Assembly (NCBI GenBank): GCA_034620365.1
Contig: JAQGEQ010000140.1
Location: forward strand, 124,001-188,000
Source: Pegea sp. RAD2-039
Lineage: Eukaryota > Chordata > Thaliacea > Salpida > Salpidae
DNA: 64,000 bases
Direction of reading: 5' to 3'
Shown: positions 1 through 10,400 of the stretch, piece by piece
Numbering within the stretch: position 1 is the first letter of the stretch
Layout: each line of letters begins with the position of its first letter
Made by a program: the position numbers and the translations under genes
Notes under the pieces: generated by a model
Told to the model about the DNA's origin: nothing
The model's input: the letters and a program-made list of their open reading frames with translations, nothing else
Databases searched by the model: none

Positions 1-761
1 TTGTAACATTCGACAATTTTAACATCCTTTACTCCAGAACGACCTCCTGAAACAATCAACAAGTTCATCACAATTATGCAAATTATTGTAAACATCATAA
101 ACATTTTATTAAAAAGTTTTTCAATTCCAAACATAAGAAAAGTTTTACCAAAAACATAAATCTTCTTATTAAAGACAACAGCTTTTGGTTCTTCTGAAAT
201 AAGGTGGAGCAGCAACTAATATACGTTTGTCCAAATTGAAAAATCTTTCAAATCCATTTAATTTCACTTTGATGATAACATCATGAATCCGACAATCTTC
301 AGAAGACTTATTCAGTTTGAGTTTTAGATTGAGTTGATGAAGATTTGTACAATTATCAACTTCCGAAACTTCATCTCTAAAAACATCAAAAGTATAATTT
401 ACTTTAGTATCAAATTATAAATAAAGAATTAGAAGAAACAAATAAGTTAGATAAAAATAAAAAAAGTGAATAATTAAAATCACAAATACTTGTTTCAGTT
501 CGAAAATTAGTAAATAAATAAAATAACAAAATTAAAAGTCTTCTAAATGATTGAGTAACAGTAAAATCACTCTAAAACAATTTAGAAATATAATAATTAC
601 AATTTAAAATTGATAAATTTTAAGTTATTAATCTTCTTAGACACCACATAATTATTTTTCTAATCTGTGTTTATTTAAAAAAAAAATTCTACTAACCTTT
701 TATCATCTGTAGGTTCCATATTTGAATCGAAAACAACTTTGCTATTTGATCTATCTACCAC
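1..761 (-). pseudogene. Copy 0: BTB-Kelch pseudogene, kelch exon fused to BTB exon
   Basis: This is the left-most, partial copy; its 3' end lies outside the window. Read on the minus strand it has exon 1 (697-761), exon 2 (upper end 376), and then jumps at about position 198 from the middle of the BTB exon straight into the middle of kelch exon 10 (149 to about 198), followed by the 102-nt last intron (47-148) and part of exon 11 (1-46). BACK and four of the six kelch repeats are therefore missing, equivalent to an internal deletion of about 2 kb in an intact copy. The join is out of frame and meets a stop soon after. The start codon is also lost (ATG to GTG at 759-761), and exon 2 has a 12-nt insertion near 320. 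The two lesions make a functional protein very unlikely. Sequence identity to the other copies is seen directly; the deletion mechanism is inferred. Confidence 0.85.
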
Positions 762-1851
762 TTTGAAGCAATTAACAACTTTAGAAACTCTACAACCTGT
801 TGATGTTATATAAATGAATTAATTCAGTTATATAAACAGTTTAATTTTAAAACTACCAAATAAATCGAATTATCGGATAAATAATCTAAAATAAAAATAA
901 ATAATTTCAAAAGAAAAATGTATTTTAATTAAATATTAGCAATTTTTTAAAAACTTTTTAAAAGGAATTTTTAGAAGTGATTACAGTTTCAACTTGTAAC
1001 ACTAAAAGCCTAACATATTTTGATAGAAAATATTATGATTATCATAAACTACCAAGGTTAAATTAGTTAAAACTAAATACAAAAATATAAAGTGATAAGA
1101 AAATGTATTATAAAAACAATTCTATCAGTTAGCATTAAAATTAGAAGAAATATATTTTTCTCTAAAATAAATTAGAAAAGTTTGATATAAAAAGAAAAAT
1201 TTCGAAAAAGATTAATTAAAAATGTTTTCCAAAAATTTAAATAAGATAAATTTTTCAATGAAAGTAAAGATAACTCTTATAAAGAAAGTTTTTCAAAGTA
1301 ATAAGAAGACAACTAACAATAATGACAAGTACAAGAATGATAAACGCTAGTTACAAGTAGCTATTCAGCAAGTGACAGTTATCTGAAAACGAATGATAAA
1401 AACCATTTACGTCGGCGGCAAAATATTTTACAATTATATTATAGGTAGTTATAAATAAAAGTAGTATAAGCTGAATTTTGTAAATCTATAAATGAATAAT
1501 TACAATATATGTTAAATAATAATAAATAATATCAACATTTGTTAAATGCTACAAAACAATTTTAAAAATAAATCAATCTAAGAAATTAGAAAGATATTTT
1601 TATATTCTCTAACTTGTTGAAAGAAATCAAAAATTTTTTTTCATAATTCACATTATATAGTAACTAGAAAAAATAATTTGTTTGAGACCTTTCTGAAATT
1701 ATTAGTAAAAGTAGTAGAGCATGTGAAGCCTTTGATGTTTAGCATGAAGTACATTGTTGTCAGATTAGTTTGCTTCAAAACTTTCTAGTTTGAGATCTTT
1801 TGCTTTCACGTTAAATTTAAATTTTGACAGAGACCACAAAAATCGAAAACA
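762..1851. other. 5' flank of copy 0 (conserved non-coding)
   Basis: AT-rich non-coding sequence that recurs upstream of every kelch copy (9068-10225, 15921-16929, 24549-25708, 33255-34415, 39923-41087, 49196-50342, 56070-57230). It should contain the promoter and 5' UTR of the minus-strand gene. Apart from the GC-rich block at 1409-1430 I see no clear element and no convincing ORF. Confidence 0.6.
1409..1430. promoter_or_regulatory. Conserved GC-rich block upstream of copy 0
   Basis: Core GTCGGCGGCAAAATATT in otherwise AT-rich DNA, kept about 650 bp upstream of the start codon in eight units. On the gene strand it reads TTTTGCCGCCGAC, which fits the E2F/DP consensus TTTSSCGC. Function is inferred from conservation and motif match only. 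Confidence 0.35.
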
Positions 1852-2023
1852 GAACGTTTTTATTTTAATTTCATTAGCTTTCGACAAGGTCCATGTTTTG
1901 CTAACGTACGATAGCGTACAAGAGACAAACACTCTCTAAATGGTCGCCGTGGTTTTGATGGATAGCTATGGATTATCCAAAATTAAATGTACCAGGTGTC
2001 CTACTGATGCAGATGCTGATTTC
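1852..2023 (-). pseudogene. RTE-like LINE reverse transcriptase relic (unit 0)
   Basis: On the minus strand this stretch matches the end of the reverse-transcriptase region of RTE-like LINEs, the part with the pattern LSxKTKxxxYRAxVxxxLxYxxxTWTL. This is the most diverged copy of the relic: the segment around 1955-1985 differs from the other units. It is a dead fragment carried along with each array unit. It lies about 1.1 kb upstream of the copy 0 start. Confidence 0.55.
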
Positions 2024-3390
2024 GGCTTCTATTGGTATTAATGATGTTATTGGTTAGCCGAGATAAGCTTCATGATGATATCATGAGGTGGCTGGTGAAA
2101 AGTCGCTGAAGAGATTATTGAAGGGATAATCTTTTATTAGTTACAACAATAAAGTCAAACAATTATTTTAATTTATTTATTTTAAAATGTGAAGAAAACT
2201 CAGACAAATTAATTATTAAACAACTGAAAGTATTTCTGCTGAACTTTATAAGCTATGTAGATAGAAAGAAAATTATACTTACTCTATTGAAATTCAATTA
2301 TATATACATTTATTGAATTTACAATAGAAGTTTATTATATAGAAATTTGAGATCAATAAATAGAAAATTTTTTTCATGGGTTACTACCACGCCATTTTTG
2401 AATCAACTATATTCATCCAGAGTTTGGAAAGATAACTTCAGCGTTCGATAGGAAAAATTACTCTTTATCAAGTACAAATATTTTCTATCTTTGACGACAA
2501 AGTTGGAATCTATCTAAATTTTATAAACCACATTTTTATATACAATCGATTTAACGTTTCTCCAATTCGTTGTTATTCCATCTAATTAGTAGTAAAACAT
2601 TTATTTAAAAATCCTGGAAGTTTATTTTCTTCAATTTTCGGCTGTTTTAAGATCAACATTCTGGTTGACATTTAATAATGAACAATAATAGAAAAATGAT
2701 TCTTAGATAAACTGAAACCTAATTTTTTGTATAGTTGCTTGGTAATAATGATTTATTAACTTTAAAATTTCATTATTTATATAAATGTGGTTTGTAAAAG
2801 CATGAATTATTAAAAGTTTTGAAATTATTTGTCAGTTTTGTTTAAACTGAAATGTTTTATAACAATAACTAACATCAATATTTCCTAAATACAAATGTCA
2901 AAATTGAACTTTTACTGAAAGTGAACACTGAAACGTCTTTAAAAAACTCAGTTTAGTTTACAATTGATTATCAACTACTTCAACAAGAGTCTTTTCTAAC
3001 TACTATCCAAATATATTATTTCGATTTCATTATTATTTCTTTAAAATCTTATCTTATGACCCAAATACGATAAACTTTATAAAAAGTAAAAAATATTACT
3101 TTTCTAAAACTTCCATTATTATTATAAGGATATTAGTTGGTTACACTAAAATGACTTGAAATTTTAAACTAGTCAAATGTTAGGTTTTATAAACTGTGGA
3201 GGTAAATCTAACTACTAATCTATTAAACAAAGAGAAATATTTGTGGAAATAAAACGACTTTAGACAATTGATTGAATTTCAACCTAGATAATCATCGTGA
3301 TAGATAATCATATATTAATAGTAATTACCTACTCTCAAACTTTATGCTTCCAGCATATTCACTTACTACTATAAATCTCTGATAATATTT
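2024..3390. other. Unit 0 spacer with block X
   Basis: Non-coding AT-rich spacer. The first part (to about 2595) is common to all units. Block X (about 2595 to 3320) is present only in units 0, 2, 4, 5 and 7 and is absent at the matching place in units 1, 3 and 6. At 3340-3390 begins the short head block (TTATGCTTCCAGCATATTCA and following) that precedes all three alternative modules. No ORF or RNA gene recognised. Confidence 0.5.
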
Positions 3391-3580
3391 GAAAATCGTT
3401 GCATATACCAACAAATAATTTTAAAAACAAAAGAAACTTTAAAACGAACTATTTGGATAAAATTTGAACTTTTTAATAAAATTGTTTCAAAGTATTCATA
3501 TTTTAATCACTTTTCAATTATCTTAAATTGTTTTCAAAATAAATTTTAGTAATAATCATAAATCAATTTTTCATTTGTAG

Positions 3581-4616
3581 AGCTGAGTTTGTAGATCCCT
3601 TATCATCAATGAATCCTTTATCAGGAGATCCTTTATCTCTCCTTGCTAATGAAAATATGAGTCAAAAGGTTTCTTTCTAAATGTTATTTTTTATTTGATG
3701 GTAATTGTGTTAATTTGACATTTTATAAAATATCATTTTTAACATATATATAAATTGTAATATAATAAAAAAACATTAGAAAGAATCAATTATTTTCAGA
3801 TTATGAATGAAATAACTGATTATGAAGATGATAAGTTTGATGTAGATGAATGGGAATCTTATAAAATGAAAATATTAAATAAATTTACAATATAACATTT
3901 CTTAGGTACACTAGTATTCGAACGAATCTTGTCTAAATGTACTGAAATGTCTTCAAGTTCGTTCACTGGATTCTGTCTTGTTTATCAAAGAACGCTCATG
4001 AGGTTCTATGATTGTTGTGTCAACTACTTCTTCTCAATTACGATTTTAAAGGAGACATTGACAGAAGTCCTGGATAAATGCAAGAACTCTGATCACAGTC
4101 TTCTTCTCATCAATTGTTGCCTGGTCACTTTCAGGAGTGGTTATATCGCAGCGAGATCCTTTTCAATTTGTCGTTAAATCTGTTCATTTGAAGAAACTGT
4201 GGTTCACAAGGTCCATCTCAACAATTTATCTATTACTTTTCTCTACCAAGAAATTTAGTTGCTGGCATTGGAAGCGGTAGTATGATCATGGGTTTATTTA
4301 GATGGATTAGCTTGATCATATATAATGAAAGTGTTGCTAGAGCGAGAAACTTTAACATTAGAAGAAGCAGTGACAGTAAAAGATGCCTGGTGGCATACTT
4401 CGGGACTGGAAGATTATATAAAGCTTCAGAAGAAATTAAGCTTACACGTAGAAGAGTTTCTTTGTGGGGTTTTATGGGATATTATTCATATGTTGACGAA
4501 GAATCTTTCTACAAAATGCTCGATTTTAGTCGTAAGTAAAAGCATTCAAAATTAACTTAAACAGAAAATAAAAATCGTTTTTTTGCAGGACAAGAAGAGG
4601 ACATACAGTTTTGATT
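3581..4616 (+). pseudogene. VPS35L-like pseudogene, module W copy 1
   Basis: A broken plus-strand relative of VPS35L, the VPS35-like subunit of the Retriever endosomal recycling complex. Exon A (3581-3668, between a TTTGTAG acceptor and a GTTTCT donor) encodes a DPLSS...GDPLSLLA stretch like the serine-rich VDPLSS...DPLSMF region of VPS35L. Exon B (3800-3895) has D.WESYKMKILNKFT, resembling the following FEPW..KR.EILARYT segment, but ends in a TAA. After an acceptor at 3905, the frame TLVFERILSKC matches LVYERIFSMC, then CVNYFFSITILKE matches CLNWFFKIASIRE, and next comes TLTEVLDKCK...RSGYIAARS, like LLTEMMERCK...RAEFIATRS. About 100 residues are missing between the last two, and the frame breaks after 4175. 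A further piece (4325-4533; LEDYIKL, WDIIHML) matches the next VPS35L segment. Stops, frame changes and internal losses make it a pseudogene. Family assignment is from remembered motif order and needs a search. Confidence 0.6.
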
Positions 4617-5940
4617 TAAACTATTTTCAAAAGATTTAGTTTACGACTGTTTTCAAACTACTAAACCAAATTGTAATATAACTAAAAACTAGACATATAG
4701 TTTTAAATAAAAAACTTAATAAAATTAATTTCCTAAACTGTATTTTGTATCAACAGCTAGATAAAAGTCTAACAACATAAAAGTTAGATAAGAAAACTTG
4801 TCAGATTTTACTGTCAAGCACTATCTTTATTACAAAGTTGAAGAAACTTAAAATAGAACCAGCACCGAATTGTCAACAACCAACTGCCGAAAAGTAAATA
4901 ACCCTCACTTTTTACAAAACGCAACTTTATTTGATTTCTTCTCAGTGTAAGTAATCAATTTCAGAACAAACTGAAAATAGATAAAAACTAAAATAGAGTG
5001 TCATGTGATGAAAAATATTTAAAAAGATTAACATCTCAATGTTTTATTTCAATAATGTTCATTTAAGTGATTTTTGAAACAATTTAATTTGAGTTTAATC
5101 TTTTGTCTGAAGCCTTGTAATTAAGAATCTGTGTAGTTTTTACCTCATATATCTCACGTACTTGTAGATGATGTTTTTTAACTTTCTTTTTAGGTAACTA
5201 TCACGTTAATTTTTCTACATTTAACACAGAACCATTTAAACACCATTTATTTCAACTGGTTGTTTTCAGATATTTCAAATTGTTTTTGGGCTACACTAGA
5301 ACAGACAGAATCTAAAAGAGGTAATTATTAGACTCTACTGCGGGAAAGTTTAATTTAAAGTTACAAGATAATAATGTAGAATTTCATTTAAATTTAAATA
5401 TCCGAGTATTTCAAAATCAAAACAATTATTTTCTATTTGAAGATGAAGTACAATTGAATTAAAAACAAATGTTTACAGACAAATAAAAGTAACGGAAAGA
5501 TTACTAGCTAGTAAAAGTCATTAAATGACGTAGATCTAGTTGAAACTCTTTTTTAAATGAAAAAGATATTTGTAACTAAAACTTTCTTTTCAATTAGAAC
5601 CAATCAACTGTTTTAAATCAAAAATTTCTTAAATAGAAATGTTCATAAAAATGTAATTATTTGAAACTGATAATACTTTTTAAAAATCTGTTTAAAAAGA
5701 TCAAACTAAAGAATCTTTATCTCAGGTAAATAACAAACTTTTAATTTGCAAATCTAAATATGAAATATATTCTTGACTTGTTAGATATCAAAACAGTAAA
5801 ATTTGAAGCTAAAGTAGAAGTGAGTGAAAAATTTAACAAAACTACAACAGATGGTTGAAGATACAAGAAAGATGAATATCTGTAAAAGTAATCTTCATTC
5901 TTTACTCTTTTATTTTTAATCTTATTTTGTTAATAAATGT
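4617..5940. other. Remainder of module W copy 1
   Basis: Non-coding AT-rich DNA, repeated at about 60011-61335. Two coding-like scraps on the plus strand are noted without assignment. One is 5195-5322, an open stretch after a TTTTTAG acceptor-like site that also contains a possible small exon ending at a GAG/GTAATT donor. The other is 5760-5858, an ATG-started 32-codon frame (MKYILDLLDIKTVKFEAK and on) ending in TGA. Neither resembles a family I know. Confidence 0.35.
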
Positions 5941-6233
5941 TTGAATTTCACAGAATTTGTTTCTTATTAGACAAAAATTTGTTAAAAATTTAATGAACTT
6001 CAATTTCTAAATAACTTTAAACAAAAAGATCTGATTTGATGATTAAAATAAATCTCTAAATTCAAATAAACTTTTTTATATTTTGTAAATTATGAAACAA
6101 TTAAAAAATATGAAAATTTTCATGAAAGAACATTTTGATTTTATTCTAATTGTTTTTGAAAACAAACACGACCTCAAAAGCAACTTTATACTGAAAATAA
6201 ACTTCACAGCAATCTACTAGTAAAATTTATTTA
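5941..6233. other. 3' flank of copy 1, shared by W and Z units
   Basis: About 290 bp directly downstream of the kelch stop codon. The same sequence follows copies 4, 6 and 8 (30090-30381, 46030-46320, 61335-61628), whereas Y units keep only the last 85 bp or so next to the gene. The AATAAA overlapping the stop codon is the likely poly(A) signal. Confidence 0.5.
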
Positions 6234-9067
6234 TTAAAATGGGAAATTTTCACATATGTCAGGTACACATGGTTGATAGCTGACTACTACTTGATCAATC
6301 CATTTATTCGTTCTTGCAACTTCTTTCCATTCATTTGTTACTTCATTGTAACATTCGACAATTTTAACAACATCATCTCTTACAGATAAACCTCCTGAAA
6401 CAATCAACAAGCTCATCACAATTATGCAAATTATTGTAAACATCATAAAAATTTTATTAAAAAGTTTTTCAATTCCAAACATCAGAAAAGTTTTACCAAA
6501 AACATAAATCTTCTTATTAAAGACAACAGCTTTTGGGAATCCTCTTGCATATTTCATACTTGCTACAAACTCCCAATTATCATTGAGGACATCGTATCTT
6601 TCAACAGTTTTTGAACCTTCTCCGTAATTCAAACCACCAATGGCGTAGATATAGTTGCCAAGTGTGACTACATCTTTAATGATTTTAAAATTAGTTATCA
6701 TCATAAGATCAAAACGTCATCGTGACGTCATCAGAAAATACCTAGATAACTTTGAGGTGTCAACATCGATTTTACAGAACTCCATTCGTCCCTCTGTGGA
6801 TCATATTTCTCCACACAAGAAACTGGGTTATTCAAATGGTAACCACCGACAACATACAACATCCGGTTGAAGACAGCACAACCGAAAAAGAGACAATATC
6901 TATTTAATGAAGCTCTTTGCGTCCATTCATCAGTGATCGGATCGTATCTGGAAATAACAAAAGAGTTTTTGGAATATAAAGTTTTGGTTGAAATGTCATT
7001 TCATCACTCACTTCATCAATCTGTTTTCAATACCACCTTGAAAAAGATACAATTCATTTTGAACAACTTCCATTTTCGGCCAATACAATCGACCGTCTAA
7101 ACTTTTGCACTTCTTCCACTCATTTAAAATTGGGTCGTATCTAGAAATGTGATGACGTCATATTTAGTTTGCAATGATGATGTCATCATTTGCTTCATGC
7201 TTCTAACCTTTCCAAATCACCATTCATCTTTATAATATAAATGAAACCGTTGATGACAACAGATCTCTCAGTTCTTGAAAGACATATCTTCGGAAGTTTA
7301 AACCAAACATCTGTTTCAGACAAACAGAACTTTACACTTTCCAAAGATTTCTCATCAGATCTATTGAATTTACCAATGATGTAGATCACCTGTGACGTCA
7401 TATTTCAGTGGTTGAAGTGAAAAGTATTTAATTAAATAATCTTACCTGCCGAATATCAAGTTGTCTTGGCTTACTTTCAATTGGGATGTAAGCTTTGAGG
7501 TCATCAAGGACCTTGCTGAGATACTCATAACAAGTATCTCTAATTACATTACAACTTTCTAATTTCATCGAAATAAAATTTGGATTTATTAAATGGCATC
7601 GTACCTAGAGAAATCACAATTTTATACTCACAAGTCTACAACTTTATAGTTTCTAGATACTTACGTTCTTAATTAATTTATTTAAACAATGTTTTCTTGA
7701 AGTTAAATCATATTTGATCCAATCTAAAAGAGCATTGAATACTTGGGATTCACAAATCACATGAAGATCATCTTTTGAAATTATTTTACAAATTACAGAG
7801 TCTGGTTGTAATTTGAATTCATCACTTTTTGAAATCTGGTAAATATCATGAGATCAATCAAAAACTTTTTCTTATTAAATATGAAAAGAACAAAATTAGT
7901 AGAAATAACGAAGCAAGTAAATATTTCATAAATATTTAAGTTTGATGAAGTAGAAAAAATCTTTCTACTTAAAATGTTTTAGCCAAGAAAATATCATTTC
8001 TCTATTTTCTTACTTCTATAAAGTTTTTTCCAATAAATTTTCCTATTTTCGTTGAAAGCTCCAAAAATCCATAATTCTCAGCAAATGTTGCAAATTCGAA
8101 GCAGTTGGAAATCTCTATTTGACTTTCCAAAAAGCTGTAATTGATAAAGTATAATTACAAAAACTATTGAAAGAAACTGATTTATAAAACTAGCTTACTT
8201 GCTACATAACTTCTCTAAGCCATTTATTTGAAATATGGAATCTGCAATCATCAGTTTCTCAACGTTTTCTTCATTGATTTGTATTTTGTTTGTGTAAATG
8301 TATCCTAGAAGATCAGAGAATACATTTGGGTCTACATCATTTAAGGTAACTTCACGAGAATATGATTCTTTAAATCCACCTTAATAAATTCAAATAGTTT
8401 TTTGTATATTCAGTTATTTTCACAATTGAAGTTGAATCTTGAATCTAACTTACCACGAAACATTGCTTCAAAATAAGGAGAAGCAGCAACTAATATACGT
8501 TTGTCACAATTGAAACTTCTTTCAAATTCATTTAATTTCACTTTGATGCTAACATCATGAATCTGAGAATCTTCAGAAGAGTCATTCAGTTTAAGTTGAT
8601 GAAGATTTGTACAATTATCAACTTCCGAAACTTCATCTCTAAAATTATTAAAAGTATAATTTACTTTAGTATCAAATTATAAATAAAGAATTAGAAACAA
8701 GTTTGATAAAAATAAAAAAGTGAATAATTAAAATCACAAATATTTATTTCAGTTCTTAAATTTATAAATAAATAAAACAATAAAATTTAAATTCTTCTAA
8801 ATAATTGAGTAACACTAAAATGACTCTAAAACAAATTAGAAATATAATAATTACAATTTAAAATTGATAAAATTTAAGTTATTAATCTTTTTAGATGCAA
8901 CATAAATAATTTTCTAATCTGTGTTTATTTTAAATAAAAAGTGAATTTAAAGTAAGTTTTCTTAGCGAACAATTTTAAGTGAAAACACAAAATTCTACTA
9001 ACCTTTTATCATCTGTAGGTGGCATAATTGAATCGAAAACAACTTTGCTATTTGATCTATCGACCAT
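6234..9067 (-). CDS. Copy 1: BTB-BACK-Kelch protein, intact, 578 aa
   Basis: Predicted Cullin-3 substrate adaptor of the KLHL family: BTB binds Cul3 and dimerises, BACK positions the propeller, kelch binds the target for ubiquitination. Eleven exons on the minus strand: 9003-9067, 8454-8638, 8199-8379, 8014-8134, 7665-7835, 7446-7604, 7208-7389, 7012-7140, 6742-6947, 6497-6673, 6234-6394; every junction is GT-AG and the lengths sum to 1737 nt in one open frame. BTB is about residues 49-144 (HDVSIKV, LVAASPYFEAMFRG, then FKE, which fits the phi-X-E Cul3 contact, and EVTLNDVDP). BACK is about 145-294 (NCFEFATFAENYGF, VFNALLDWIKYDLTSRK). Residues 295-578 hold about six kelch repeats with YDP...W and IYxxGG motifs. 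The start is the ATG of the short first exon, giving an N terminus MVDRSNSKVVFDS. No lesion found. BTB-BACK-Kelch identity is certain; the target and biological role are unknown. Confidence 0.92.
6395..6496 (-). other. Stop-free 102-nt intron of copy 1 (possible retained intron)
   Basis: Intron between exons 10 and 11, GTAAAAC to TTTCAG. Removing it joins IYVFG to G and restores a normal kelch diglycine. It is a multiple of three, has no in-frame stop, and would add 34 residues including a strongly hydrophobic run (TIICIIVMSLLIV) if kept. The intron call is firm because the kelch motif is only complete when it is spliced out; retention is speculative. Confidence 0.75.
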
Positions 9068-10225
9068 TTTGATGTAATTAACAAGTTTAGAAAATCTACC
9101 AACTGCTGATGTTATATAAATGAATTAGTTGATTTATATAAACAGTTTAATTTTAAAACTACCAAATAAATCGAAATATCGGATAAATAATCTAAGATAA
9201 ATAATAAATAATCTCAAAAGAAAAAAAGTATTTGAATTAAATATTAGCAATTTTTATAAAACTTTTAAAATAATTTTTTTAGAACTTGTAACAGTAAAAC
9301 GCCGAACATATTTTGATAGAAAGTAATTATTATAATCATAAACCACCAAGTTTAAACAAGTTAAATTCAAATACAAAAATATAAAATCATAAGAAAATAT
9401 ATTAAATTATAGAAACGATTTAACCAAGTAGCATCATTAAAATTAAAAGAAAATATTTCACTAAAATAAATTAAAAAAGTTTGATATAAAAGGAAAAATT
9501 TAGAAAAAGATTAATTAAAACTGTTTTCCAAAAATTAAAAAAATATTAGATAAACAAAACGATGATAAATTTTTTAAAGAAAGTAAATATAATTCTTATA
9601 AGGAGATTTATTCAAAGTAATAAGAAGACAACTAAGAATAATGACAAGTACAAGAATGATAGACGCTAGTTACATAGAGATAATTAGCAGATGACAGTTA
9701 TCTGAAAACAAATGATGAAAACCATTTACGTCGGCGGCAAAATATTTTACTATTATATTATAGGTAGTTATAAATAAAAGTAGTATAAGTTGAATTTTGT
9801 AAATCTATAAATGAATAATTACAATATATGTTAAATAATAATAAATAATATTACCATTTGTTAAAAGCATATAAGACTCATCAGGAAAAGTTAGAATAAT
9901 TCGAAATCAGAAAAACGTAAAAAGCTACAAAATAATTTCAAAAATAAATCACTCTAGAAAATTAGAAAAATATTTTTATTTTCCCTAACTTGTTGAAAGA
10001 AATTGTAAAATCATTTTCAAAGTTAACATTATATAGTAACTAGAAAAAATAATTTGTTTAAGACCTTTCTGAAATTAATAGTAAAAGTAGTAGAGCATGT
10101 GAAGCCTTTGATGTTTAGCATGAACTACATTGTTGTCAGATTAGTTTGCTTCAAAACTTTCTAGTTTGAGATCTTTTGCTGTCACGTTAAAATTTATTTT
10201 GACAGAAACAAGAAAATCGAAAACA
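9068..10225. other. 5' flank of copy 1
   Basis: Same conserved non-coding flank as upstream of copy 0, with the GC-rich block intact at 9728-9749. No gene recognised. Confidence 0.55.
9728..9749. promoter_or_regulatory. Conserved GC-rich block upstream of copy 1
   Basis: GTCGGCGGCAAAATATT core, about 660 bp upstream of the copy 1 ATG; E2F-like on the gene strand. Confidence 0.35.
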
Positions 10226-10400
10226 GAAAGTTTTTATTTTAATTTCATTAGCTTTCGACAAGGTCCATGTTTTGCTAACGTACGATAGCTAACAAGAGAC
10301 AAACGCTCTATAAATGGTAGCCTTAGTTTTAAAAGATAGCTTTGTATTATGCCAGATTAAATGTACCAGGTGTCCTACTGATGCAAATGCTGATATCAGC
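10226..10400 (-). pseudogene. RTE-like reverse transcriptase relic (unit 1)
   Basis: Homologue of the relic at 25709-25880, with a few substitutions (for example the LSYVSKTW segment is altered by a change at 10285-10292). Co-amplified with the array, not an independent insertion. Confidence 0.5.

Noticed and set aside
6234-6704. Reading the final kelch frame as one uninterrupted exon starting with MMITN
   Set aside because: The IYVFGG motif is only complete after removing the 102-nt GT-AG segment, the upstream residues are intron 9 sequence, and copy 5 has a 2-nt loss inside the segment.
6655-7100. Plus-strand frames over the kelch exons (also in the other copies)
   Set aside because: They are shadows of the minus-strand kelch exons, which have complete splice sites and protein motifs.
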